From positions 1 to 64,000 of the forward strand of contig NZ_JBOEFX010000025.1 in the NCBI RefSeq assembly GCF_050633125.1: a stretch of DNA of 64,000 nt, given 5' to 3'. This document shows, one piece after another, positions 8,965 through 16,917 of the stretch. A model generated the notes under the pieces. It searched no databases, was not told the origin of the DNA, and saw only the letters and a program-made list of their open reading frames with translations. A program made the position numbers and the translations under genes. Source of the stretch: Lewinella sp050633125 (GTDB lineage Bacteria; Bacteroidota; Bacteroidia; Chitinophagales; Saprospiraceae). Numbering within the stretch: position 1 is the stretch's first letter; each line of letters starts with the position of its first letter.

Positions 8965-9648
8965 TCACCCCACCTTCTTCGCCAGCAACTCCATATCCCT
9001 AATCAGTAACCGTTTGCGATTAAAGGTGATGATGTTGTCATTGCGTAGTTCGTTTAGGATGGTAGTTACTGTCTGGCGGGAAGTAGCCGTTAGGTTAGCA
9101 ATTTCCTGATGGGTGAAAAATTTGCGAACAAGGATCTCATAGCCTACTCGTTGCCCTTGTTTTAGGCCTAACTGGTGTAGGTATTCAATGATTCTACTCC
9201 GAGAGTTTTTGAACACCATAGATTCCAGGCGATGTTCTGTGGCTAGCAAGCGTTGGCCTACAAGCCGCATTAATTCGAGGTGAAGACTGTGATGCTGGCG
9301 AATTTTCTTTTGTAGCTCTGAGACCTTCATGACGCGCACTTTCACACGCTCCAAGGTACAGGCAAAGTTGTGGTGTTTTTGCTCTCCGAGTAAGGCCATC
9401 GCGCCTACGATTTCTCCTGTTCGGTAAATAGCTTTGGTGATTTCCTTGCCACCAGCACCATAGGAACCCAGCTTTATTTGGCCCTCTTGGATATAATAAA
9501 CCATATCAGCTCGCTCGTCTGGCAAGAAGAGATAGGTGCCACGAGCCAAGGTGCGCACAGATAATGGATCAAAGGCATCTTGTAGGGTATTGGCTGCTGA
9601 AGGATTGGTAGCAAATTCGTTGAGGTAGGCAAAAGAGGAAGTTCCCAT
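8965..9648 (-). CDS. Crp/Fnr family transcriptional regulator
   Basis: 227 residues. The N-terminal two thirds (about 25-145) is a cyclic-nucleotide-binding-type jelly roll (RGTYLFLPDERADMVYYIQEG...GEIVGAMALLG). The C-terminal winged helix follows (about 165-220), with the Crp recognition-helix pattern FFTHQEIANLTATSRQTVTTIL. No Cys cluster for an Fe-S centre is seen, so it is more Crp-like than Fnr-like. It is divergent from the kinase-HTH fusion with 222 bp between them, which places it to control the xylose genes, itself, or both. That is inferred from position only. Confidence 0.85.
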   Translation of the reverse strand: MGTSSFAYLNEFATNPSAANTLQDAFDPLSVRTLARGTYLFLPDERADMVYYIQEGQIKLGSYGAGGKEITKAIYRTGEIVGAMALLGEQKHHNFACTLERVKVRVMKVSELQKKIRQHHSLHLELMRLVGQRLLATEHRLESMVFKNSRSRIIEYLHQLGLKQGQRVGYEILVRKFFTHQEIANLTATSRQTVTTILNELRNDNIITFNRKRLLIRDMELLAKKVG

Positions 9649-9695
9649 TATTGTTGATGTTTTTGTGTTTGAAGCCGAGACTAAAGCGGTTATAT

Positions 9696-9715
9696 ATAGT
9701 TACGAGATAAACTAT
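9696..9715. promoter_or_regulatory. Candidate operator half-sites between regulator and kinase fusion
   Basis: ATAGTT (9696-9701) and AACTAT (9710-9715) form a 6-bp inverted repeat with an 8-nt spacer, about 50 bp upstream of the Crp/Fnr start. The spacing suits a dimeric regulator, but 6 bp can arise by chance in AT-rich DNA. Confidence 0.25.
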
Positions 9716-9841
9716 GTTACTGGATGTTTTTGATAAATAATTCGCGCTTTTTGGTTGCTCGATTTGATAGGAACAAAATTAGCGGCGAAGTATAACAAAA
9801 GTATCACGGCACTATAACAGGGATATTTTTCTTAAAACGAC

Positions 9842-9857
9842 GTACTTTTGACGTAGT
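9842..9857 (+). promoter_or_regulatory. Putative promoter -7 box and shared 16-mer before the kinase fusion
   Basis: GTACTTTTGACGTAGT contains TACTTTTG (9843-9850), a full match to the Bacteroidota TAnnTTTG -7 element. The same 16-mer with one change lies at 11851-11866 before the second kinase. The shared GACGTAGT beyond the box could be an operator. Transcription would start about 15 nt before the ATG. Confidence 0.45.
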
Positions 9858-9870
9858 AAACGCTATTGCT

Positions 9871-11841
9871 ATGTACCTACTCGGCTACGATATTGGAAGT
9901 TCTGCCATAAAGGTGTCCCTAGTGGAGGCTGGCTCTCGTCGAGTAATAGGTCTGGAACAGTCGCCTGGAGAAGAGATGGATTTGATTTCTCGCCAACGCG
10001 GCTGGGCCGAACAACAACCCGAAGGGTGGTGGCTCCATTGCTGCCGCGCTACTCGGAGCTTGCTGGAAAAGACGGGCATCGATACCAAGTTGATCAAAGG
10101 TATCGGGATTGCTTACCAGATGCACGGTTTGGTACTCGTTGATGCCGAACAACAAGTTTTGCGTCCTTCTATCATTTGGTGTGACAGCCGTGCTGTGCCC
10201 ATCGGTGAGCAGGCTTTTCAAGAGATGGGGCCAGAATACTGCCAGGAGCAGTTGCTGAATTCACCAGGTAATTTTACGGCTTCTCGCCTAAAATGGGTAA
10301 AGGATAATGAGCCGGAGGTTTACGAAAAGGCAGCCAATGTGCTGTTGCCCGGAGATTATATCGCAATGCGTTTTACCGGCGAGGTGAATACTACCATCAG
10401 CGGCCTTAGTGAAGGCATCTTCTGGAATTTTCAGAAACGGGACTTGGATCAAAAAATCCTCCAGCAGTTTGGCTTACGTGAAGATTTGTTGGCTCCTCGG
10501 GTGTCCACGTTTAGTATACAAGGAAAAGTACACGCTCGGGCAGCAGAAGAGTCAGGGCTGGCAGTGGGTACTCCGATCACTTACCGCGCGGGAGATCAGC
10601 CCAATAATGCTTTGGCTCTTAATGTATTGCATCCCGGAGAAATAGCTGCCACCAGCGGCACATCCGGGGTGGTGTATGGCATTGTCGATCATCCGGTTTA
10701 CGACCCGAAATCGAGAATTAATGCTTTTGCGCACGTCAATTACGAACAGGCTTTTAATCGAATTGGCGTGCTCCTTTGCCTTAATGGCGCGGGCATTCAG
10801 TACAGCTGGCTCAAGCACCAGGTGGCCCGTAGTTCGCATAGCTACGCTGACATGGAGCGGATGGCAACCTCTGTGCCAGTAGGCGCTGATGGGCTTTGTA
10901 TACTCCCTTTTGGGAATGGCGCAGAACGCATGCTGGAAAACCGGGAACTTAATGCGCATATCTTCAACCTTCAATTTAATCGCCACACCCGTGCGCATCT
11001 TTACCGCGCTGCGTTGGAGGGAGTCGCGTACTCTTTTGTACATGGTATTAACCTGCTGAAAGAACTAAAACTCAACGTCGATGTCATTCGAGTAGGAAAT
11101 GACAATATGTTCCAGTCGAAGGTTTTTTCCACCACAATAGCGACCCTCATCGGTAGTCGAATAGAAATGTTGGATACCAATGGCGCTACTGGTGCGGCCC
11201 GTGCAGCAGGTATTTCGGCAGAGGTCTATTCCTCATTGGAGGAAGCTTTGGCGGAGCCCAAAATAGTAAGCATCTTCGAACCAGCTACCGATAGTTCTTC
11301 TTATCAACAAGCCTACAGCTACTGGCAGAGCCACTTGGGAAAGGCCCTTAGAAAAACGAATGACCCAATATCAGCACGAGACGAATGGGCAGCCGCTTTG
11401 CGTTTATTACAACAAAAAGAACGGCAACAACTTCGGACCATCGCCAACTTACGCCTTCAGGTCAAAGAAAGTAAGCAGCTTTTGGCTGAAATCAGTCAAT
11501 TGGTCAAAGATACACCCAATGGGGAAAGCCAACCTGGACTGCTTAAAAAAGTAAAATCGCTAGATCGTCAGTTCGGAGCAATATTAGAAGAAGAATCACT
11601 CGAAGAAACATACCGGGTCTTGCATCACGATTTTCTGGATCGTTTAAATAAAAGCCACCCATCTCTTTCTCAGCGAGACCAGTTGCTTTGTATTCTTTTA
11701 AAAGAAAAATTCAGTACCAAAGAAATTGCCCGCCAACTTAACCTGTCGACGCGCGGCGTAGAGACAGGCCGTTATCGGTTACGTAAGAAGTTAGCAGTAA
11801 AAGGAAAACAAAAATTAAAAGTCTACTTGAGTAGGCTATAA
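9871..11841 (+). CDS. Xylulokinase-type FGGY kinase fused to a coiled coil and HTH output domain
   Basis: 656 residues. Residues 1-492 are a complete FGGY sugar kinase: GYDIGSSAIK (phosphate loop), AYQMHGLVLVD, WCDSRA, LLPGDYIAM, RAGDQPNNA with the catalytic Asp242, and SGTSGVVYG. These match xylulokinase, and it aligns without gaps through residue 250 with the kinase at 12036. The extra 160 residues form a Gln/Glu/Lys-rich coiled coil (about 505-575) and a LuxR/sigma4-like helix-turn-helix (about 596-656: KEIARQLNLSTRGVETGRYRLRKKL). That module is known from the C-termini of Bacteroidota triple-tyrosine-motif regulators. Catalytic residues are intact, so it may be a moonlighting kinase or a xylulose-sensing regulator. 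It lies upstream of xylB and xylA, divergent from a Crp/Fnr gene. The domains are clear, but the regulatory role is inferred. Confidence 0.85.
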   Translation: MYLLGYDIGSSAIKVSLVEAGSRRVIGLEQSPGEEMDLISRQRGWAEQQPEGWWLHCCRATRSLLEKTGIDTKLIKGIGIAYQMHGLVLVDAEQQVLRPSIIWCDSRAVPIGEQAFQEMGPEYCQEQLLNSPGNFTASRLKWVKDNEPEVYEKAANVLLPGDYIAMRFTGEVNTTISGLSEGIFWNFQKRDLDQKILQQFGLREDLLAPRVSTFSIQGKVHARAAEESGLAVGTPITYRAGDQPNNALALNVLHPGEIAATSGTSGVVYGIVDHPVYDPKSRINAFAHVNYEQAFNRIGVLLCLNGAGIQYSWLKHQVARSSHSYADMERMATSVPVGADGLCILPFGNGAERMLENRELNAHIFNLQFNRHTRAHLYRAALEGVAYSFVHGINLLKELKLNVDVIRVGNDNMFQSKVFSTTIATLIGSRIEMLDTNGATGAARAAGISAEVYSSLEEALAEPKIVSIFEPATDSSSYQQAYSYWQSHLGKALRKTNDPISARDEWAAALRLLQQKERQQLRTIANLRLQVKESKQLLAEISQLVKDTPNGESQPGLLKKVKSLDRQFGAILEEESLEETYRVLHHDFLDRLNKSHPSLSQRDQLLCILLKEKFSTKEIARQLNLSTRGVETGRYRLRKKLAVKGKQKLKVYLSRL

Positions 11842-11866
11842 TAGTTTGGCGTATTTTTGACGTAGT
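11827..11866 (+). promoter_or_regulatory. Putative promoter before xylulokinase, overlapping end of the fusion gene
   Basis: TTG (11827-11829, inside the last codons of the fusion gene) and TATTTTTG (11852-11859) are 22 nt apart, close to the Bacteroidota -33/-7 arrangement. The box lies within GTATTTTTGACGTAGT (11851-11866), the near-copy of the 9842 element. Confidence 0.45.
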
Positions 11867-11986
11867 TTTTTGAGTACTGTGGCGAAGTTTTGTAGTGCCT
11901 CTTAACTGGGATTTTTATCCAGGGTTTCCGTTCTTTGTTTGGCAATAAGAAGGATAATTAGAATTTTATTTCAATACCAATCGCTA

Positions 11987-12029
11987 AGGAACAGCACGAA
12001 AATCGCAGTTTATTTTCTGCGCAATACTC
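11987..12029 (+). repeat. Complete copy of the 'AGGAACAGCACGAAAAT...TTCTGCGCAATAC' repeat
   Basis: Starts with AGGAACAGCACGAAAAT and ends with TTTATTTTCTGCGCAATACT directly before the xylB start codon, so it forms the xylB 5' leader. Related blocks lie at 5198-5345 and 54883-54902. Confidence 0.5.
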
Positions 12030-12035
12030 ATGTTT

Positions 12036-13517
12036 ATGTATTTACTAGGTTACGATATCGGTTCCTCTTCTATCAAAGCGGCTTTGGTTGATGCTCAAAC
12101 GGGAAAGCAGCTGGCTGTAGCGCAATCGCCGGAAACGGAGTTGGACATGCTCGCATTACAACCGGGATGGGCCGAGCAGCACCCTGAGACCTGGTGGGCC
12201 AATGTATGTCTGGCGACCCAGAAATTGCTACAAAGTACACGTGTTGATCCTGCACAGATCAAAGGCATAGGTATTGCTTACCAGATGCACGGACTGGTAC
12301 TTGTGGACGAAAAGCAGGAAGTATTACGCCCTTCTATAATTTGGTGCGATAGTCGTGCCGTCGCTATTGGTGACAAGGCTTCCGAAGAAATTGGCAGTGA
12401 AAAATGTTTGCAACACTTGCTCAATTCTCCGGGCAACTTTACCGCTTCCAAACTCAAGTGGGTAAAAGATAATGAACCTGCACTTTATGAGCGTATCCAT
12501 AAGATAATGCTACCGGGCGACTATATCGCTATGCGGCTGACGGGCGAAATACGGACGACCGCCAGCGGCTTGTCTGAAGGAATCCTGTGGGATTTTCAGG
12601 AGAATACGCCCGCAGCCTTGGTGATGGATTATTATGGTTTTGATAAAAGCCTTTTGCCGGAATTGGTAGGTACTTTCTCTTTGCAAGGAGAGGTAACGAC
12701 CACTGCTGCAAAAGCAACAGGGCTGATCAGTGGCATCCCCGTCAATTATCGGGCAGGCGATCAACCTAACAATGCACTTTCGTTGAATGTAATGGAAGCT
12801 GGCGAAGTGGCGGCTACCGGAGGCACTTCTGGCGTCGTTTATGGTGTTGTTGATCAGCCTCTTTATGATCCCGCATCGCGGGTCAATGGCTTTGCACACG
12901 TCAATCATAGTAGTGAAACTCCTCGGGTGGGTATTTTGCTTTGTATCAATGGTGCAGGAATTCAATACAGCTGGATAAAACAGCAGATGGCGGAGCATGG
13001 CATGAATTATTCTGAAATGGAAAAAGCTGCCGCCGCTATTTCTCCAGGAGCCGATGGCTTGCGGATTTTACCCTTCGGTAATGGCGCAGAGCGAATGCTG
13101 GGTAATAAAGCTCCTGGCGCTAAGATTAATAATTTGCAGTTTAACCGCCACCAGCGTGCTCATTTTTATCGTGCAGCGCTCGAAGGCATTGCCTTTTCCT
13201 TTGTTTACGGCATGGAAATATTGCAGGAAATGGGGCTCAACTTGCAGGTCATGCGAGTAGGCAATGATAACCTGTTTCAATCGGCCGTTTTTTCAGGTAC
13301 GATTTCTAATTTGTTAGGAAGTCGGATCGAAGTTTTGGAAACGACAGGTGCCATTGGTGCCGCCAAAGCTGCTGGCGTAGCTGCCGGAATTTACAGCAGT
13401 GTACGAGAAGCAATGACCGGAAATAAATTGGTGACCGCTTACGAACCCGTCAATAGAAATGGCAGCTATCAGGACGCTTACCAGGCATGGCGTAGTGATC
13501 TTGAGAATATTTTGTAA
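12036..13517 (+). CDS. xylB: Xylulokinase
   Basis: 493 residues from the ATG at 12036, which matches the start of the fused paralogue (MYLLGYDIGSSSIK). An ATG two codons earlier (12030) is an alternative. It phosphorylates D-xylulose to xylulose 5-phosphate for the pentose phosphate pathway. Visible FGGY features are the N-terminal phosphate loop, AYQMHGLVLVD, IIWCDSRA, RAGDQPNNA with catalytic Asp242, GTSGVVYG and NGAERMLGN. The length is normal for XylB (about 484-500). It ends cleanly with no HTH extension, unlike the gene just upstream, from which it appears duplicated. It is followed by xylA after a 136-bp inverted-repeat element. Xylulose is the most likely substrate given the neighbour. 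Confidence 0.9.
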   Translation: MYLLGYDIGSSSIKAALVDAQTGKQLAVAQSPETELDMLALQPGWAEQHPETWWANVCLATQKLLQSTRVDPAQIKGIGIAYQMHGLVLVDEKQEVLRPSIIWCDSRAVAIGDKASEEIGSEKCLQHLLNSPGNFTASKLKWVKDNEPALYERIHKIMLPGDYIAMRLTGEIRTTASGLSEGILWDFQENTPAALVMDYYGFDKSLLPELVGTFSLQGEVTTTAAKATGLISGIPVNYRAGDQPNNALSLNVMEAGEVAATGGTSGVVYGVVDQPLYDPASRVNGFAHVNHSSETPRVGILLCINGAGIQYSWIKQQMAEHGMNYSEMEKAAAAISPGADGLRILPFGNGAERMLGNKAPGAKINNLQFNRHQRAHFYRAALEGIAFSFVYGMEILQEMGLNLQVMRVGNDNLFQSAVFSGTISNLLGSRIEVLETTGAIGAAKAAGVAAGIYSSVREAMTGNKLVTAYEPVNRNGSYQDAYQAWRSDLENIL

Positions 13518-13525
13518 AAAAAGAG

Positions 13526-13661
13526 GGCGCTAGATGAAATCGTTTGAGGTTGAAAGCTTAAGACGTGGCTTGGACTTCAGTCCGAGCGGGAAGATATTGC
13601 GATTGTGGCCGGACTAAAGTCTAGCCTACGCTTTTCCAACCAAACGATTTCATCTAGCTCC
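13526..13661. repeat. 136-bp MITE-like element between xylB and xylA, flanked by an 8-bp direct repeat
   Basis: GCTAGATGAAATCGTTTG (13529-13546) is repeated exactly in inverted orientation at 13641-13658, and weaker pairing continues inward (GGACT..AGTCC). AAAAAGAG flanks both sides (13518-13525 and 13662-13669), as a target duplication would. It has no coding capacity. As RNA it would fold into a long hairpin between xylB and xylA. Confidence 0.55.
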
Positions 13662-13708
13662 AAAAAGAGACTGTCTATTAAAGTGGATCTAATGAATAAT
13701 TATATAAG

Positions 13709-13779
13709 ATGTATCTACTTGGTGACAGTAATAAAAATCTCTGCGGCCTCTGCGGCTTTGCGCGAGACAAATAATTTTG
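13709..13779 (+). repeat. Long copy of the CTCTGCG dispersed repeat, upstream of xylA
   Basis: ATGTATCTACTTG, then AGTAATAAAAA, then tandem CTCTGCGG-like units and GCGCGAGACA. The same order occurs at 20603-20666 before the GH26-like gene and, diverged, at 45185-45243. The end overlaps TAATTTTG (13772-13779), a match to the -7 box that could serve xylA. Confidence 0.55.
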
Positions 13780-13806
13780 AACACTCTCAAAAAACAACCA
13801 TCAACG

Positions 13807-15132
13807 ATGATAACAACAGGAAGTAAGGAATATTTCAAAGGTATTGGTGAAATCTCTTTTGAGGGCCGGGAGTCTGACAACCCGCTGGCCTTCCGTTGGT
13901 ACGAAGCCGACCGGGTAGTCGCGGGTAAAACAATGGCCGAGCATTTTCGCTTTGCGGTGGCTTGGTGGCATACCCTTTGCGGCACAGGTGGTGATCCTTT
14001 TGGTGCACCTACCAAGAATTTCCCCTGGCTGGGAGCAACAGATGCGGTACAGGAAGCCAAAGACAAAATGGACGCCGGTTTTGAGTTTATTACCAAGCTG
14101 GGTGTCCCTTACTACTGTTTTCATGATTTTGACCTGGTAGCCGAGGGCGATACGCTGGCCGAAAGTGAGCGCAGGGTAGAGGCGATCACCGACTATGCGC
14201 TGGAGAAACAAAAGAGCAGCGGGGTAAAACTCCTTTGGGGTACGGCCAATTTGTTTTCGAACCCTCGCTACATGAATGGTGCGATGACCAACCCCGACTT
14301 TGCCGTGGTAGCCCATGCCGGCGCTCAGGTAAAAATAGCGCTGGATGCAACCATCAAACTGAGCGGAGAGAACTACGTTTTTTGGGGTGGCCGCGAAGGC
14401 TATATGTCGCTTCTTAATACGGATATGAAACAGGAGCTGGACCACATGGCTCGCTTCCTGCACATGGCTAAAGATTACGCACGGGCCCAAGGCTTTACGG
14501 GTACCTTCTTTATCGAGCCCAAGCCGATGGAGCCGAGCAAGCACCAGTATGATTTTGATGCGGCAACGTCGATCAATTTCTTGCGAGAATATGATTTAGC
14601 AGATGATTTCAAACTCAATATTGAAGTCAACCATGCTACCCTTGCGCAGCACACCTTCCAACACGAACTGCAAGTAGCTGCCGATGCCGGTATGCTAGGA
14701 AGTATGGACGCCAACCGTGGTGATTACCAAAACGGTTGGGATACCGATCAATTCCCCAACAATGTGATGGAGCTTACGGAAGCGATGCTGGTTTTCCTCA
14801 CAGGTGGTGGTTTGCAAGGTGGAGGTATCAATTTTGATGCTAAGACGCGCCGCAATTCTACCGACCTTGCCGATATTTTCTATGCTCATATTGGGGGGAT
14901 GGATGTGTTTGCACGGGCTTTGTTGGCAGCCGATGCCGTACTGCAACAATCGCCCTATTTGCAGCTGAGGGAAGAACGCTATAGCTCCTTTGGGAGCGGT
15001 GAGGGCAAGGCCTTTGCTGATGGTCAATTAAGTTTTGTTGATTTGGCTAAAATTGCTCAGCGAGATGGTGAGCCACAGCAGCGTTCTGGCAAGCAGGAGC
15101 TGTTTGAAAATATTATCAACCAATTTGCATAA
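13807..15132 (+). CDS. xylA: Xylose isomerase
   Basis: 441 residues from the ATG at 13807 (MITTGSKEYFKG), which aligns with the usual Bacteroidota start. An in-frame ATG at 13777 would add ten unconserved residues. It interconverts D-xylose and D-xylulose in the cytoplasm with two divalent metals. Class II features are seen: the catalytic YCFHDFDL (His106, Asp109), WGGREGYM, FIEPKPMEPSKHQYDFD, NIEVNHATLAQHTF and DANRGDYQNGWDTDQFP. The length and motifs match the Bacteroides/Piromyces-type enzyme closely. It is downstream of xylB and upstream of two sugar transporters, giving a full xylose catabolic set. Confidence 0.96.
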   Translation: MITTGSKEYFKGIGEISFEGRESDNPLAFRWYEADRVVAGKTMAEHFRFAVAWWHTLCGTGGDPFGAPTKNFPWLGATDAVQEAKDKMDAGFEFITKLGVPYYCFHDFDLVAEGDTLAESERRVEAITDYALEKQKSSGVKLLWGTANLFSNPRYMNGAMTNPDFAVVAHAGAQVKIALDATIKLSGENYVFWGGREGYMSLLNTDMKQELDHMARFLHMAKDYARAQGFTGTFFIEPKPMEPSKHQYDFDAATSINFLREYDLADDFKLNIEVNHATLAQHTFQHELQVAADAGMLGSMDANRGDYQNGWDTDQFPNNVMELTEAMLVFLTGGGLQGGGINFDAKTRRNSTDLADIFYAHIGGMDVFARALLAADAVLQQSPYLQLREERYSSFGSGEGKAFADGQLSFVDLAKIAQRDGEPQQRSGKQELFENIINQFA

Positions 15133-15235
15133 GAGGTGGAGAAAAACAAGTGATACATTTTTCGATTTAGGAAACCTTACGAAACAATTGACTAAAAGAA
15201 AACAGTATCGCTTGTCTCCATCAAAATACTAAGTC

Positions 15236-16855
15236 ATGGCAGTATTAGACTGGCTCGTCATCGGCGGCTATTTCCTTGTGTTATTTGCGATTGCCGGATG
15301 GGTAATCTCTAAGAAACAAAAAGATTCCGAGGATTATTTTCTGGCTGGCCGTAATGTCGGTTGGTTTATTGTGGGGGCTTCCATTTTTGCTTCTAACATC
15401 GGCTCGGAGCACTTGGTGGGCCTTGCCGGAGCAGGCGCAGAAAGTGGGATGCCGTTGGCACACTACGAGCTGCATGCTTGGATTGTCTTACTACTAGGTT
15501 GGGTGTTTCTGCCCTTTTATGCGCGTAGTGGGGTGTTTACGATGCCGGAATTTTTGGAAAAACGGTACAACGAAAAGGCACGCTGGTTTCTATCTGTTGT
15601 GTCGTTGTTGGGATACATCCTTACCAAGGTATCTGTCTCTATTTATGCTGGAGGGATCGTCTTTCAGGCCCTTTTGGATATTGATTTCTGGACAGGAGCG
15701 ATCTTAACCCTCGTCATCACCGGCATTTATACGGTAGCAGGGGGAATGCGGGCTGTGGTCTATACCGAAGCACTGCAAACGGTGGTGCTGATTGCCGGTG
15801 CAGCAGCGGTTACGCTGATTGGTCTGAACCACGAAGCGATCGGAGGCTGGACCGGCTTGAAGGGGATTGTGGGGAGCGAGCATTTCAATATGTGGAAGCC
15901 GATGGATCATCCACAATATCCCTGGACGGGGATGGTTTTTGGTGGTGCGATTGTGGGAATTTGGTATTGGTGTACCGATCAGTATATCGTACAAAGAGTC
16001 CTTACGGCTAAAAACCTTACAGAAGGGAGAAGAGGTGCTATTTGGGGAGGTTTTCTGAAAATCCTTCCCGTATTTCTGTTTCTTGTCCCTGGTATGGTCG
16101 CTTTTGCGCTAAGCAAACAAGGAGTGCTACAGTACGAAAGTCCCAATGAGGTACTACCTGTAATGGTGCGCACTCTCTTGCCTGATGGTTTTCGGGGGTT
16201 GGTAGCAGCTGGTTTACTGGCGGCTTTGATGAGTTCGCTGGCTTCAGTGTTTAACTCTTGCTCTACCTTATTTACCATCGATATTTACAAAAAACTGCGC
16301 CCGGCATCCTCTGAAAAAAAGCTAGTGTCGACGGGTAGAATCGCCACTGCGTTCATTGTCTTACTGGGTTTTGCCTGGATTCCGGTAATGAGAAATGCCC
16401 CTGGAACCTTGTATGATTATTTGCAGTCGGTACAATCCTACATCGCGCCGCCTATTACGGTGATTTTTTTGTTGGGCATATTTTACAAACGGATGAACGC
16501 CAAAGGAGCGATGGCTACCTTGTATGTCGGGTTGGCTATTGGTATGTTCCGGCTGGTATTGGATACCATTACCACTTTCCAGGGCACTGCATTTACAGGT
16601 TTCCTGGGGAGCATTGCAGCGATTCCTTTCTCTCATTTCGCGATCGTTATTTTCCTGATTTGTGTGGTGATAATGGTTAGTGTAAGTCTGCTTACGGAGC
16701 GCCCTTCAGAGGCTCGATTGGCCGGACTCACCTTTGGGACGCTGAGCGAGGAGGACAAGGCTGATAACAAGGCGAGCTATAATTGGGTAGATATTACGGG
16801 CTCCATTTTCATTATTATTGTGATCATCGGAATTCTATCCTATTTTACGGGATAA
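15236..16855 (+). CDS. Sodium/sugar symporter, SSS family
   Basis: 539 residues with about 14 hydrophobic segments from residue 3 on. SSS (SLC5-type) hallmarks are SEDYFLAGRNVGWF near the N-terminus, ASIFASNIGSEHLVGLAGAGAESG in the first core helix and the GLLAALMSSLASVFNSCSTLFTIDIY sodium-site helix. It resembles SglT-like sodium/glucose or galactose cotransporters. It starts 104 bp after xylA and is followed after 62 bp by an MFS sugar porter. Xylose or xylobiose import is likely from context, but specificity cannot be read from the sequence. Confidence 0.9.
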   Translation: MAVLDWLVIGGYFLVLFAIAGWVISKKQKDSEDYFLAGRNVGWFIVGASIFASNIGSEHLVGLAGAGAESGMPLAHYELHAWIVLLLGWVFLPFYARSGVFTMPEFLEKRYNEKARWFLSVVSLLGYILTKVSVSIYAGGIVFQALLDIDFWTGAILTLVITGIYTVAGGMRAVVYTEALQTVVLIAGAAAVTLIGLNHEAIGGWTGLKGIVGSEHFNMWKPMDHPQYPWTGMVFGGAIVGIWYWCTDQYIVQRVLTAKNLTEGRRGAIWGGFLKILPVFLFLVPGMVAFALSKQGVLQYESPNEVLPVMVRTLLPDGFRGLVAAGLLAALMSSLASVFNSCSTLFTIDIYKKLRPASSEKKLVSTGRIATAFIVLLGFAWIPVMRNAPGTLYDYLQSVQSYIAPPITVIFLLGIFYKRMNAKGAMATLYVGLAIGMFRLVLDTITTFQGTAFTGFLGSIAAIPFSHFAIVIFLICVVIMVSVSLLTERPSEARLAGLTFGTLSEEDKADNKASYNWVDITGSIFIIIVIIGILSYFTG

Positions 16856-16917
16856 TTTCAAAACAATAATGGGCAATGCCGTAATTCTGGCAAAGTCTTT
16901 AACTAACTACTCTCAGT

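Noticed and set aside
10552..13280. Minus-strand frames within the two kinase genes (10552-11043, 12510-12998, 13068-13280)
   Set aside because: They mirror each other only because the two kinases are paralogues. No start context or family features.
13801..14544. 247-codon minus-strand frame within xylA
   Set aside because: It is the antisense of a highly conserved enzyme and has no recognisable domain.
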